DNA of 64,000 bases from Larimichthys crocea (GCF_000972845.2 NC_040022.1:3947501-4011500); one strand, 5' to 3'; positions 46,501-62,000 are shown, numbered from the stretch's first letter. Program-made: numbers and translations. Notes: generated by a model from the sequence alone, not told the origin.

Positions 46501-49023
46501 AGAAATGTTCCTAACTCAAGGTCCTCTTACTTTTTCATTGCCTTTAATCTCTTTCAGTAATATCCCATTATCTTCATCATCAGAAGAGCAGTTGTCGTTA
46601 ACATGCAGATTTCTGAACTGTCTCTGTCTGCCGATGAAGATTACATCATGTGATGGAAGAGCCTCGAAAGATTATGAATAGCTTTAGATGAAGGCAATTA
46701 AGACTTTCATGAAATTCAGCTTGGTGTTGGTGAAAAGAAAAGTTTTTCATTTGCATTAATGATTTATTGTTTAACGCTGTTTAACGAATGAGCTTTATTA
46801 GAAACTAGAGTTTTGGGGAGGTGGGTGTTAGCAGCAGGTGGTGTGAGCACATGTGCAATGAAAACTCCCTCACTTTCGCTCTGCTCACATCTGGCCAGCT
46901 TTCACTTCAAGGAAGTCATCTGTCATGGCTAGTTTTGGGTTTTTTCTCTAATAAGCATGTGCAGCAGACGCTTACACCCCCATCATGAACCCACACTCAC
47001 AAATAACTGACATTGTAAATATTTTTCTTTCGGTTTCTACTGTTTCTTCTTCTTCAGACTTGTCAGTTGACCTGACGTGTCACACGACTTGCCTGACATC
47101 ATATTGTAGAGAACGGCCGGAAATAACAAGGAGAAAAGGTAAAATGGAGAAGAGTAACAATGTGTGTCTGCACACTGACGATGCATCTCATTAGTCCAGA
47201 CATCCTGTTTCTGTTCTTGTTGTAGCAAATATGCACAGAGATCATCTGAATACATGCAGACAGCACATCTGAGCAGCAGACAGGAAGGGTCCTTCTCTTT
47301 TTTTCTTAAAGCACAAGATGAGCTTCGGAGGAGTTCATAAAGAGTTCGAAGAGTCTGGATCTATATTACCAGTAATCAGCTCACATTCATTAAAAGATTG
47401 CAGATCATGAATATTTCACGCCACATTTCCACCAGTAAGCTCTCTATCAAACAGCAAAGATGCCTGGATATAAGCAGATCTGTACCCAATTGGGCCTTAG
47501 TACTACAAAGTATATTTCATGCTGTGTTCTTGTACATAAAATGGAAATCTATTGTGAAATGTTCTTGTTCAGTTATGGGAAAACGATGCCTGGATCTCAT
47601 TATTTGGCTTTTTCTTTCTGAAAATAAGTGACTTTTTCCTGCCTCAGCAGCCTCATCATTACAGTACGAGCAGTCTAATGAGGACGGTTCCTCTCCGTCT
47701 TGTTTGTTTCTGCGAGAAAATGCATTGAAGTTACACGAGATGTAGTCTGCCTCGCAGGCTCTGGAAGAGGAACACTGTGCCTATAGGAATGCCACAGAGA
47801 GGAAGTCTGAATCGAGATGTGTTGTGTAATTAAAGCATTAAGTTACTCTTCAGGTGTAAAGAGCCATCGAACAACGTGTCAATGACATCAGTCATCAGTC
47901 AGGGTTCTTCTTGTTGGCAGGGACTTTTCAGTGTGAGCAGGCAGTGCTGGAATCAGTCTACACTTTGACCTGGAAGTCAATGCCTCACCTTCTTGTGAAA
48001 AAATGACAAACATTCTTGCTATTGCCTCACCTAACGGACACGTCAACTTAAAATGAAAGGATACGGTTTATGTTTTTGTTTTTTTTGTGAACGAATCACA
48101 TGAAAAGACCAAAACAAACTAATACTTTCCTAACTGATTTAAAGCTCTGATGTCCACAGGCTGAGTGTTGAAAAACTATAAATCTTTAAAAGTGCCGCAC
48201 AAATATTTTTTAGAAAAAGGTCAGTAATCTCCTTTTAATCGAATGAAAATGAAGAAATTGCGGGGACTATTTCCAGCGGTGGATTAATCCACATTTTGGG
48301 CTCAAGCGAATATTTGTTTAATAAACTACAGCGTGTGTTCTACAGCTCACAGGAAGAAGATACATCAGGCTGCATCGCACACGCAGAACTTGATAGTAGA
48401 TATGTTCACTGTTGGTTTTGGTCTTCTTTTTTTCCGAGGGATTTCATGACATTAAAGAAAGTGAAAGAATATCGGTAGACTCATACTGCGATGGTAAACT
48501 CTCCTCTAATCTTTCACTGAAAAGTTTCACATAGCTGGAATGCTTTGAATGGCTCTTGAGCTTACACTACATGTCCCAGATGGCTCAGCTCTGTGAGAAA
48601 TGAACATGTGATTTGCACCAGCAAACACACAAGTAGCCATGATAATTCCAGGCTTCTTCTGCAGCTAAATGGAGACATTATTTGAGGACGTGATCCCATC
48701 TTAAATATGTGTTTAGGTGACGCGATGATGCTGCACATGATCTCTGCATTCAGATATAAAGAATAAAAGTATCATGTGTGAACTCAGAGCAGTGAGTGAA
48801 GGTCATACAGTCATAGGGAGCATTATTACCTCATCATGCAACACTTCAACAAAGTCATATAATGTTACATGCAGCACGGTGATCTACAGAGGAGGACAGA
48901 GGACAAAAGAAGACAAAGACATTAGCCCATTTGCATTTCCCGAGGCACTTTGTCTCCTCCTTCTGCATTCCCGCCCAATTCACCCTGTTTCTCCACAGCC
49001 TTTGACCTATCCACCCCTCCCCC

Positions 49024-49025
<2 letters not shown>

Positions 49026-49061
<36 letters not shown>
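49026..49061. repeat. (CA)n microsatellite
   Basis: About 18 CA units. Confidence 0.95.
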
Positions 49062-49063
<2 letters not shown>

Positions 49064-51436
49064 AAAGCTGTTGACAGGGTCTTATGATGCCACTGATGGC
49101 CATGTTTAGCGCATGAGTACGAAAAAAAGTCATTTCCTGATTTGTCTTTGTCCATTGAAGAAGAACACGTGCTGTGGTGAAGCACCTACTGCGCTGAAGT
49201 TCTATTAATGAGGCACTTTACTCAAGTATTTCCAACCTGTGCAGAAGTCTCAACTTTAGTAACTTTACTGATTAAGTGTTGCAATGATTTGTTGATTCAT
49301 TGACAGCTATTCAATTCAATGTTCTAAACATAATATCATAATAAACTGAATATAATATATAACCTGTAATAAAGGTTTTTATATTGGACAGACATTTTTT
49401 GTTTTCTGGTGAGTCGTCAGATTGATTTTCTCATCAAACTGCTGCTTACACAATCAGTAATAATAATCCGTTAGTATAACAGTACAACACTAATTACTGA
49501 CTTCTTTTACTCCTGATACTTTAAGTACATTTAGCTAATACCATTACATGTTTTGTGATATTTTCAGTGCAGGACTTTTACTAGTAATGGAGTATTTTTT
49601 TATAGAGAGATATGATCTGAATACCTTCTCCGCCATCATGACAGAACTCTTTGTGAATCAGTCTGAAGACTATTTGACAATTCAAATGATTATAAAAAAT
49701 GTAAAAAAAAATTAAGCACTTCCATTTATTCCATTCAATGCCAGAGAAGATACAAGCAACAGTTGTTAACACAGCTTAATATGATACATGAAGGTGTATG
49801 AACAGGCAACAGTCATTTTGTTGTTGGCGTTTAAATGGATGATAAGTGGAGAGGAATTTGCAGGTGCCAACAGAGGAGCGGGACGAGAGGTGAAACTATC
49901 ATGTTCAGCCACCTTTCATTCTCCATGTGCGTCTATGGGAGAGCTGACACCAGGATGAAAACTCCACCTATAACTTAAAATCAGGCAAAACAAAACAAAA
50001 CAACAAAAACAAAAGGAAAGGGAAAATGCCACCAGTCAGACATCGATATTATCAATCACTGGGAAGCACATGGAAGGAATTTAATGATCAACAAAGATCT
50101 GTGAGTTTAATTACTATCCCAAGGGACGTGTAGAGACCTTCTGTATATATATATATATATGCATTGAATTCTTAATCCCAGTTTAAGTTTAACAAAACAC
50201 TCAAAATATGATACACCCTCTGTGATGTGACCATTTGAAACCCTGTGACCAGTGTGTGTGTGTGTGTGTGTGTTCAGAGCAAGACAGAGAGCCATGGGGG
50301 GTGGGGGTTGAGCCATTTCAGGACAAGAAAAAAAACAAAAAAAACTTCACTTGCATGTTGTCAGAGAGCTGAAGGACAGAGGGTGGACAGAGGAAAGTCA
50401 ATCTGCCACAGCTTTACAGAAGCCAAACCTGAGACCTGAGTTGTATTTAAACTTTACTGAACCACGCTGGAGCTGTGTAACTGCTCTTCTTCTTCTACTT
50501 CTTCATACTGCACCTCAGGCTGTTTCATTAGATGAAACGTACTGCTCTGTGACTAAGTTATGTCACATGGATTTAATGTTGGATATGTTAACGAGATTAA
50601 TTCAAGATTAACATGGTCAGTCAACATGTATTGATTTTATTCTACTATCAACAGACCACATGTGCTGTCAGGACTAATACACATATATTTAATTATATAA
50701 CTAAAATCTAATATTAAAAAATAAATAAATTAAACAATTAAACCAATGCCTGCTTTATAGTAGAACACCACAACTCGCCAAATAAAGTGAAAATCTGAGT
50801 TTTGTTGACTGAAGCACTCACACCAGCGGATTTCCCCCTCGTATGAAATCTATCTTTCAAAATAAAATTCACTCTTTCTTGCAGAAGTCACCCATGGTGT
50901 GGTTGCACCAGCACTTTGAGGGGTTTGGATCCATTTTGTGCGCAGGAGCCATTTTCTAAAAACCAAGCGAGCGCAGGAGAGCCACGTCGCCTCCGGGCGC
51001 AGTACAGTGAGAGTACAAAGATCTACATGGAGCAAAAGAAAGAGGGGAAAAAATGAAGATTTTTATATATGAAATAAATCCACACTTTACATGGAGGCGT
51101 GAGATAGGCGCACACTGGACGTACACACACAGCGCCAATGTGAACCACACTGCATGTATGTGTGTGTTGGAAGAGGGGAGGTGGTGGTGGTGGTGGTGGA
51201 GGGGTAGGCCTGTGCAACAGTCACTGCCTCCATTTTGAGAAGCCTCCATCCACGCAGAGGGGCGCGCGGTGGTGTATAGTGCATGTGTGTGTGTGTGCGT
51301 GTGTGTGCGTGGCGCCGTAGCCAGGCGACTGCGCCATACTGTCACTTCCTCTGCGGCAGCTCGCAGAGAATAAATGAGAAAACGGGTGAGAGAAGCTAAC
51401 ATGGAAAAGGGGGGAGGGGTGGTTGGATGGGTGGAG

Positions 51437-51438
<2 letters not shown>

Positions 51439-51469
<31 letters not shown>
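51439..51469. repeat. (CA)n microsatellite
   Basis: About 15 CA units in the igf2bp1 upstream region. Confidence 0.95.
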
Positions 51470-51472
<3 letters not shown>

Positions 51473-51910
51473 TAAAGTTGTATTTTAACTCTGGGGGGTG
51501 TAGTCTGTTGGAAGCCGTGACCCTTAACACAGCTACAACCTCAACTACTTCATAAGAAAAGTGCCCTATAAACAGAGGGGCGGTGTCAGTCAACTGTGAG
51601 CTGTATAGATCCCCGCCCCGCCGCAACAACAGCCTGGATGTGCTTGTGTTACACTGTATCTCCGCCATATCTGATACATTATTTCAGTTCAAGGGGGTGG
51701 GGGGCCGCCGTGGGTGGAAGCTCTAAAGTGTTTCCGCAGGTTCCAGGAGTAGTAACCCCCGCGGCCCCCCAAGGCAAACTTGGGGGCCCTCGGACCTTTT
51801 GTTCCCTTTTCCTGCAGCGGTTCACCGGGTCATTTATGTAACCTCATGACGACTCACTTCTCCACCAGCATCATATTCATCCATCCAAACAGGGTGGGAA
51901 CAGCACAGGG

Positions 51911-51943
51911 GTGGTGGTGGTGGTGGTGGTGGTGGCGGCGGGG
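51911..51943. repeat. (GTG)n trinucleotide repeat
   Basis: About ten GTG units running into GGCGGCGGGG. Confidence 0.95.
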
Positions 51944-52020
51944 CTTTGCAAAGGCGGTGCCTTGTTATTTAAATGTGATCGTTTTTTCTACCACCTAGGC
52001 CTTCAGCTACTCAAGGAAAA

Positions 52021-52065
52021 GGAGGGGGGGAGGAGGAGGAGGAGGAGGGTGGTGTTGGTGGGGGT
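52021..52065. repeat. Purine-rich (GGA)n / G-run tract with G-quadruplex potential
   Basis: GGAGGGGGGGAGGAGGAGGA, then GGAGGAGGGTGG and a GGGGG run. Many GG or GGG steps occur on one strand about 1.1 kb before the igf2bp1 start codon. Confidence 0.85.
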
Positions 52066-52515
52066 CGACTTGTAGCAATCAAAACAAATAGTTAGCTTTT
52101 AGCGTACAGTATGTGCGTGCGTGCGTGCGTGCGTGCGTGAGCACTAATCTTTGGGCCGCACGTGTGGCCACGTCGTGTTGCATGAAAAAAAAAAAAACAG
52201 CCTCAGTCCGAGCGCACGAACCAGCGCACGGCGCGCACGTACAGTACAGAGCGAGCGCAGGACGGAATTATTAAGGGGGTCTCGGCTTGTGTGTGTGTGT
52301 GTGTGTGTGTGTGTCGTGCACGCGCGCGCACACACGCGCGCGCTCATCTGGTGAATACCCTAGGATGAGAAAAAAGGGGGATGCCCCCTCCCCTTCCTCC
52401 TCTCTCTAACCTACTCCAAATAGACCACGTGGTTTCCTCTTTGCAAACAAAAAAAAAAAAAAAAACGTGAATTGGAGTCGGTGGAGGGGCGGCGTCACCA
52501 CTTCACCGGATCATC

Positions 52516-52518
<3 letters not shown>

Positions 52519-52571
<53 letters not shown>

Positions 52572-52603
52572 CGGCAGAAACCTAGAGAGAGAGAGAGAGA
52601 GAG
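52519..52603. repeat. (GA)n microsatellite, two blocks
   Basis: GA runs at 52519-52570 and 52583-52603, separated by GGCGGCAGAAACCTA. GA repeats near vertebrate promoters can bind GAGA-type factors, but here this is speculation. Confidence 0.95.
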
Positions 52604-52959
52604 GGAGGAAAACATTTTCCCGATCTGATCCCGCCATAGTTTTTCCCACTCTTCCACCACAGACCCATCACCAAACCCACCCAGTACAACCCACCCCCTC
52701 CACACAGCGATAGAGAGGCTATAGGCTGCTGCTTTATTCGTCTGCTGGGGCCGGCTGCAAGTCAAGGATTTCATTTCTTCTCCTGCTCCACTTATTCAAC
52801 TGGATTTACAGACAGATTCAACGTTTTTACACTTTGAAAATCTCCCGTTTTTTTATTTTGAGTTTGCCGCCGTGAATTATCGTTTGTTTGCTTTTCTTTC
52901 TTTTTTTTTTTTTCCAATTATCATTATTTTATTTTTTAATTTTTTTGCTAGATATTCTT

Positions 52960-52976
52960 GCCCTCTAGCGTGATTT
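52960..52976 (-). promoter_or_regulatory. CTCF-like motif in the igf2bp1 leader
   Basis: The minus strand reads AATCACGCTAGAGGGC, matching the CTCF core C-x-C-x-x-AGAGGGC. Confidence 0.35.
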
Positions 52977-53090
52977 CTACTTTCCGTTACTGTGACAGGC
53001 GCGACAATATCTTGTTGCGCTATTAGCAAAAAAAAAAAAAAAAAAAAAATTCAGGGGAGAAACTTTTTTTTTTTCGGGGCTTCAATTTGA

Positions 53091-54679
<1,589 letters not shown>

Positions 54680-56594
54680 TAAACATTATTGAGCACTATA
54701 TCACACCCCCACCCAAGCACCAACCTCTCCTGAACACCCCCCACCCCTCTGCTCTCATGTGTTGCATCACCTTGTCCGGGCCCTTTTTTCTTTCATGGTG
54801 CAAGTGAACGCAGCGTTTATTTGGACTGGTTGCTCTGTAATAAGTGTTACTCTGAAATGTGTTGAAAGGCATCTGCAGGTCGAGGCTGTTCGACGCAGAT
54901 AGTTTGTTTCACTTTGTGTGTTTTTTTTAAATATATGTATATGTGTGTGTGTGTGTGACATTGTTGAGCCTCAACTTGGTCGGCCATTGCTGTGAAAGTG
55001 AACTGTGACAGCGAAGCTTGACGCCGTGCTGCCTTCACGTTGCTGCTGTTGGCTGGACTGGACTCAGTAAAACATGTCGACAACATATTCTTTGCACAGT
55101 CCTCACGTAAGCACGTCCTGTAGCTGAGTGAGGGACTGTGGTCCTGTGGGTGCAGGCAGCAGGGCCCTGCCTGTCATATAACTCCACTTTAAAAAATATA
55201 TATCTCTCACACAGTCTACATGGAGGAAGTGTGTCTCATGGTTAACACTCGGCAACTTTAAAAAAAAAAACTCCTGCTTTGCGATTCGCTTTTAGGAATC
55301 CATTGAAATTAGCACGTTTATTACGTAAACACGTAATTTCCACACATGTGGATTTAGTGTAGTTGACTGTGTGTGTGTGGACTTATTTGGATTAGACTAC
55401 AATAATTTAAAAAAAGAATCGTCATGAAGGATCCACGTTAAACACACTCTGATAATTATTTATTTAATTAATTTAGGTTTGGTAAAACCAAAATGTAAAA
55501 ATTTTGAAAGTTTGTGTGATTTGACGGAGGTCGTTGAATTAACGGACATTAAAATCTTTAAAAATAAATACAAAAAACTCAGATGTGTATTTTGAGTTTT
55601 TCTGGATAATAATCCTATATTTTAGAAATATTATTTTGAGCCCTTTTGTTTTCGTAGCCAGCTGTGAAATTAAAAATAGCTGTCGGTGTAAATATTCACG
55701 TCTTCTTTTATTTTGTAATTTTTTTTTTTTTGATCGAGCTCATGAACCTGTGGCTGTAGACTTTTTGTGTGTGTGTGTGGTGACTCTCAGGACGATAAAC
55801 TGGGGGTCCACTGTGGATCAGCTGCTCTGTGCTGGGAGCCACACTTGACCTGCTTTTAAACACCATTATGGAATTCGCCTATAGATGATCATTCGTGGCT
55901 GTAACCTTTGGCACAGATACGAGGTGAGCAGTGAGCACACCTCTCTCCATGTTCCGCCATTTGGCCACACTGCGCGTGTACATGCGTGTGTGTGGAAATG
56001 TGCGTTTTTCGTGATTAAAACGACCAGTGAGCGTAGTTTCTGATCACATTGCTTGTTTGTTGGTTTTAAGAAATGTTAATATTTAATGTAATGTGCTATA
56101 TGTTCATAACGAGGCCAAATATTTGAGTTAGAGCTGGTTTTTGGAGGCGCTCGCCCTGCGCCATGGAAGGAAGCGTTGCAATATGGCGCACAGATAGCAG
56201 CAGTGTGTGTGTGCTGTGCGTGCAGGTGAACGGCGTCACACTCGTGGAAGCTTTAGTTCTTACACACAGAAAAGTGCAGAAGCAGGGGTCAGCCGCCATG
56301 TCTGCCCTGTCATTCTTACACCCACCCTCAACAACTAACACACCCTTCCACTAACCCCCCCACCCTTTGCACATGATTCAGATGCGTGATAACCTTGAGG
56401 AGCCATAATCATAAAGATGATATGCGAGAAGGGGGTGCATGCAAGCTGAGGCCCCTTGCGTGGCTCCACTTAAAAAAAAAAAAAAAAAAACACGTGGTGC
56501 GTCCACGCAGAGGAGAGGAGTCACTCCACGTCAGGCAAAGCGAGGGCAAAATGGCGAAGCTGTGAGTGAAGCAGAAGTGTTCAGGCTACAGGCT

Positions 56595-56596
<2 letters not shown>

Positions 56597-56661
<65 letters not shown>
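56597..56661. repeat. (GT)n microsatellite
   Basis: About 32 GT units, the longest dinucleotide run in the window. Confidence 0.97.
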
Positions 56662-56662
<1 letters not shown>

Positions 56663-57117
56663 GTTTTTTTCTCTCTCTCTCTTCCCCTCTCACTGATCCG
56701 GGTCTCCTTCAGCACCCCGGCTCAACTAAACTGGCCCACTTCAATTTAGTTTGTGTGTCCTCATGTTGAAACATTAAAATAAAAAGAATGGAAGTGAAGC
56801 TCGGGTGGAGACAGTCCCATCAACACCCCCCCATCTTAAAATGGCCGTTCATACACGAGCGCGAGGCCAATTATCCAAATGACGTCTCTCTCTCAAATAT
56901 TGATGTCACACGCGTCCGCGCGCAAGTTTGACTTTAGCTCAGAAATGGTTGTGTGAACGTTTAAAAAAATAACCAAACACCAGCACCCTGTAGGCTCCGC
57001 CACATGTTTGTTTTAGATCAAATTATATATACATATATATATATATATAGATATATGATGCATATTAATATTTGAATCTTGAGCTCTCTGTAGTTGAGTT
57101 TGCCCATGCTTCATGGT

Positions 57118-57155
<38 letters not shown>

Positions 57156-57390
57156 ATGTCATATGTGTGCCTAAACGTACCATAAAGTTGCTCTGATGCA
57201 GTTTCTTAGTGGAGGAGCTGTGGAGGTGTGTGTCTGTGTGGGAGGGGCAGCTATTCAGAGTGGAACAAACCCTTTATTTGAGGAGGGTGAGGGGGGTGAG
57301 AGAAGGGGGGGAGGCAGGCCTGTAATGGGAAGTTCTATGGTTCAATTCCTTCTTTCTCTCCTATAAGTGTTTGTGCTGAACCCCCTATAG

Positions 57391-57406
57391 GCTGCAGGGG
57401 GCGCCG
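57391..57406 (+). promoter_or_regulatory. Strong CTCF-like motif in igf2bp1 intron 2
   Basis: GCTGCAGGGGGCGCCG contains the AGGGGGCGC core, the strongest form of the CTCF motif. Confidence 0.45.
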
Positions 57407-58849
57407 CCCATGGCTGCCCCTGACCTCTGACCACAGTGCGTCATGCTGGCTGTGTGTGTGTGTGTGTGTTCAAACGGACTGCTGTGAGATTAAAATTTTG
57501 GAGACAGTCGTAATGTTCGTCAGGAAGAGCTGATTGAAATGTGTGTCAGGCTGAGGTCAGGAGTAGAGGGAAGAGTCCTGAGGGGGGACGGTGGAGGTGG
57601 AGGTGGGGGTGGTGGCGAAGGGCTCTGAATTGTGTGTTTGGTGTGTGTGTGTGTGTGTGGGAGTGGGGGTGGGGGAGGCGTTCAGAGGAACAAGCCCTCC
57701 TCTCTGGGCAGGAAAAATGTATAGAATGTCTGTAGTGAGTGTAAAGCAAAGCTACAACGGCAGGGACTAAATGACAAGGAGGGTCCCATCTGAGGAGCAT
57801 GTGCAGATTTCAGATTAAATAAAAAAACATCTGCAAAGAAACGCGAAAATACAATCAATTTTAATATACTGGAGGGTTGGTTGCACGTTTTTTTTTTTTA
57901 ATTGTAAATCAAGCGCAACAAACCAAAAATAAAATTTAATTTAAGATTTTTAGAACATTTTCAATTTGATTCATTATTTTTGAGTCTTTGTGCTTTTTTA
58001 ATCCTCAAACTTTTAACTCTGATATTAGGTGTATGCTTGAATACACACTTACTCTGTGGTTTTGGTGTGTGTATACAAGGTGGGAATTTAGCAGTTGATT
58101 GTGTGATATGAAATAGTTATAATGCAGTTTGATTGTAAAAATCAAACATGCTCTAATCTGTCAGCACTGTGGTGTCCAACTCTGTGCAGGACTGTCCATA
58201 CGTTGTGTTTAGGTTCAGAGTATCGTGTGTTGTTGACGTCGTTACTGATGATGCTGCGATAAATCCGTGTCACTGTGGAAAAACACGTACAGGACTGTTT
58301 ACTGCAGTGTACTGAACATGCTAACCTTCTCATCTCCTTCATAAGTGCCCGTAGGCTACTCGTGCACTTTTTAAAAAATGTTGTTTTTTTTTTTTACCTA
58401 AATATGTAAAGAATGTTGTCATATAGCCTGATTCCTAATGGACGGACACTAATAAAAAAACACTGTCAGAGAGCTCCTGGTCAGTAGCTGAATGGACTTT
58501 CAGGTAGAGCAGATTAATTTGTGTCCACTTTTAACGCACAATTAACCTTTTATCAGCCAGATGTGTTGTGACTTTTCCTAACTTTAGAAGGAGAAAAAAT
58601 ATTTTGAGCCTAGCTTTCAATTTTCTGTGGTAGGCGTTGACAGTACGGAACGGTAGTGCCCTCCCAGATAAATCTGTTTGTATTCTGTAAGACTGGACTT
58701 CAAGTACCATCAGTGCAGGACAACATGCTGTATATTATTAGCAAACCAAATAAATGAAAGTTCATGTTTAGCCCATATAACATATAGAAGACTTATTTGT
58801 TGTAATAACAAGCTTTATGTGTCATCTCATGATTTCTGCGTGCTGTGTT

Positions 58850-59030
58850 TTTTAAAGGATTTAGTTGGACTTATGAATACCCCTCACCTCACTGCATTCT
58901 TAGTGTGTAGGAGAAACACACTACACACTAGATAAGACGTCTTGAGTGCAAACTCAAGACGTCTTATCTAGTGTGTAGTTTGTCCATTCCGGGCTACGGT
59001 ACAAACATGGCATGACATAAGGGGACCAAA
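58850..59030. repeat. Dispersed teleost element with internal snap-back duplication
   Basis: ATACCCCTCACCTCACTGCA, then TTCTTAGTGTGTAGGAGAA, and later TTTGTCCATTCCGGGCTACG, then GTACAAACATGGC, are pieces of a common percomorph repeat related to the AAAGGTCCAGTGTGT family. The middle is replaced by the palindrome at 58920-58979. Confidence 0.55.
58920..58979. repeat. Perfect 28-bp inverted repeat with GCAA loop
   Basis: Left arm 58920-58947 and right arm 58952-58979 are exact reverse complements around the four bases GCAA. The arm core is GATAAGACGTCTTGAGT on the left and its complement on the right. Pairing continues with mismatches beyond the arms. The arms contain GACGTC, itself a palindrome. 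Confidence 0.95.
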
Positions 59031-62000
59031 ATGCGATTATTCGTATTTTTTTTAAGTGGTTATACCCTCATAAAAAGATAGTTCTGAATATTATTAAACA
59101 TTTCTGCCACATATTCTCCTAAACATAGTGGCCATTAGAAGAAAAGACCCTGAAAATAGAACAAAAGGAGAAAAAATTATTGTTTTTGCAATTATGTATT
59201 TAGACTTATTATTTTGACTTGGTCTGAGGAAGTCACGATGGTGACCATTAGGGAAGAAGTTTTGCATGTACAGGAAACAGAAACTAACGTGTGTGTGTGT
59301 GTTCAGCACAAAATACACCAACATGTTCTTAGCAACATGCATCTGTTATATAACAATATGATAGATAGATTTTAGATATATATAAAAGTGTATCCATACG
59401 TATCAGATCATCCGTGCGTCACCTCTCTGTGCCTCCATGTGGCGTTCATAGAATAAACACACCGTGTCCTTTTCTCTTCATTTTTTTGCTGTACCAGGCT
59501 CATTTTAAATCACCTTCCCTCCTCTCGTTTGTTAGCTGAAACTTTTTTAGCCAGAGCTCGTCTTTACTTTTGGATTTTGTTATTCGGATTAATTGCTGCA
59601 TCAGTCTTTCAACTTTGCCTTTTGGTGTAGAAGACAGACCTCTAGTCACCATGAGTGTAGCAGGGATGGTTCCAGTGCCACTAACTTTGTTCAGAAATGT
59701 GTGTTTTTTAAAGCGAATTTACAAAAAAGCTAAAAACAGCCAGATGCCATTTATTTTTTGCTTTAAGAAATGGATAATTTTGTAAACTCTAAAAAATCTT
59801 GGATTGTAGGGTGAAAAAAAGGACATTTATTATTGGATTTAACATTTTCTACTTTGGTTCTTGAGATCTCAAGTTGTCTGCTGCAGCCAGTTCACATGAG
59901 TTCTATTATCACTCCAAGACCACCTTGCCACCATGTCACCATGACTGTGTGTGTGTCTGTCTGTCTGTCCTGACCCTTTGGTCCCATTCTTGGTCCATCG
60001 TGTTCCATATTTGCCCGCATAATGTACGGATGAAAATTCAGCCGTGGATCATCACAAACACTCTGTTCTGTAGAGTCGTTCCCTCTGTTAGGCTGATAGA
60101 TTCTGTCACATTCGTGTCGACTTTTTTTTTTTTTTGCATTTTTAATATGTACTTTAAAAAATATATTTTTATTGTCACTTTTCAGCTTTTGCGGAATTAG
60201 TAACAGACAGAATGAAAAGCTGTTGTGGATCTTGAAAAAAGTAGGGCGCGTCAGCTGTCATCAGACTCCCTCTGATTTTTTTCTTTTCTTCTTCTTTTGT
60301 AATGAAACAAAACAAAAAGAATCATGGAGGACAGTTTTCTTGCCACTGAAAAAAGACGCTTGGTGATGGTCTAGCCTGTGACGTCACTTCCAAATAACAG
60401 TTTGTAGTGTTAACAAGCCACAAATATCCTCTATGAACCGCATATTCCCACACATATCATTTTAAATGTCAGACTGTGTGATGATATGACATATTTAGTT
60501 TCTGCTTTTTACACTGGATGAAATGCTCAGACACAAGATGTCATTTGACAGTTGCACTACGTATCATTTCTAGTCATTTTACAGGCATTCTGTTTGATAG
60601 CTACTGACAAATCTTCTACTTCTCTAGAATAAAAAAAAAAAAAACAAGTTGTGGAAAGTTAGATTGGAGTCTGCTGTGAATAACCCACAGTTGGTTTAAG
60701 CAGGGTAGAGGAAGAACCAAGTACGAGCTTGAATGGTTTTCTGTTGTTGAGAAGTTTGTATTCTCCAAGCCGGATGCGTCTCTGTGTTTCTGGGATTTAA
60801 TAATCTCCCCTAGACAGTTGGCATCAGATTGCAGACCCGCCTTCCTCTGCTCAAAGCTCGTCATATGTGCTGTTCAGTTTTATGATTACAACGAGCCAAA
60901 ACATGGTGGATTCCAACCTTTCTGGCCCCTGAAATGAAGCAATGTCTTTTTTTTTTTTAGCCTTGCAGATTGTGGACTTTTCATTCTTCATTTGAAGGAT
61001 TTTTACACCCCCTCCTAGCACCCAATGTTTCATGAGAAAAGTAGAAGTTTAAATGAGAAACACAGTGCGTCTTGTCCCTTTAATCATCCTCCAGCTCTCG
61101 CTGTAAGGTCCACCACAATATACACTCAATTAGATTCTAATGTTATGTCTGCATATAAGATAGTTTCTCTGTATTTAAGGGTCAGCATTGTTGGTGTGCT
61201 TTAATCTGATTGGACGGTCTGGGTCAAGTTGACCTCACCTGGAGAGCCCGAATGCTTCCTGTTTGTCGTTCACACGCCCCTGAAGGAGTGTATTTGCTTT
61301 TTGCTCCAGAGCGTCCATGACATCCATCACCATCGCTCCGATAAGCTTGGAAAGATATCCTGCACGCTGAAGGCTAAAGTGTGATCCCACGCCGACGTCA
61401 GGGGGCCGTCTCAAAAGCGCGTTTTGAAAATGGGCAAACGAGCTCATCGGATCTTTTTGTTAAGAAGTATCTGGCTTCAGAGCAGCTTCACCTTCATGTG
61501 GGCCTCTCCATGTTATCTACACAGCCTCCAACTTTTGAAGAAAATGCAGTCCTGCCGTCTTTTCCCACTGTTACTGTTCTGTTTCCATTATTCACGTCCC
61601 CCCGGACCATCAGCAGTAACACAGCTTTTATTCAAAATCACTTCAGACCTACTTTCTTTTTGAATGTGGCGTTCGTTTTATATTTTTGTTAGCAGATAGA
61701 CATATATTTTAGGAGTATACATTTGATTATCATGATACTATAAAGAGTATGATCTAGACCTGCTCTGAAAGTGCACAGGAATAACTCCTGTTGTGATTCG
61801 GTGCTCTATAAATAGAATAAAATTGAATTCAACCCAGAAAAATTGAGCAATTCTAAATTTGTAGCACCTTCTGACGTAGACCACCCCTCCCGGTCCCCAC
61901 CTCTATCAATACGACATTTTTCTGCCCGGATCCAGATGCAGATCGTAGCTTTTGCCGCACTTTATACGTCACGCGCCCAACAAAAGAGTGTAACTGCTGA

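Larger units (their letters stand above)
40836..52139. other. Gene-poor spacer between the zinc-finger gene and igf2bp1
   Basis: About 11 kb with no supported gene. It contains a dispersed repeat (41025), a CTCF-like site (41171), a CpG-dense block (42200-43080), (CT)n at 43548-43590, a repeat with AGTAACTAAGTACAT at 44466, (CA)n at 49026-49061, and purine-rich and GTG-rich tracts at 51.1-52.1 kb. The open frames are short and unrelated to families I know. Confidence 0.6.

Noticed and set aside
50956..51668. Open frames of up to 169 residues on the minus strand upstream of igf2bp1
   Set aside because: They read through CA, CCA and GTG repeats, have low-complexity His/Thr/Pro composition and no family resemblance.
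56439..56769. Cys-Val repeat open frames
   Set aside because: Products of the (GT)n run at 56597-56661.
58920..58979. MicroRNA precursor
   Set aside because: Pairing is perfect with a four-base loop, unlike typical animal microRNA hairpins with bulges and larger loops, and the flanks are dispersed repeat.
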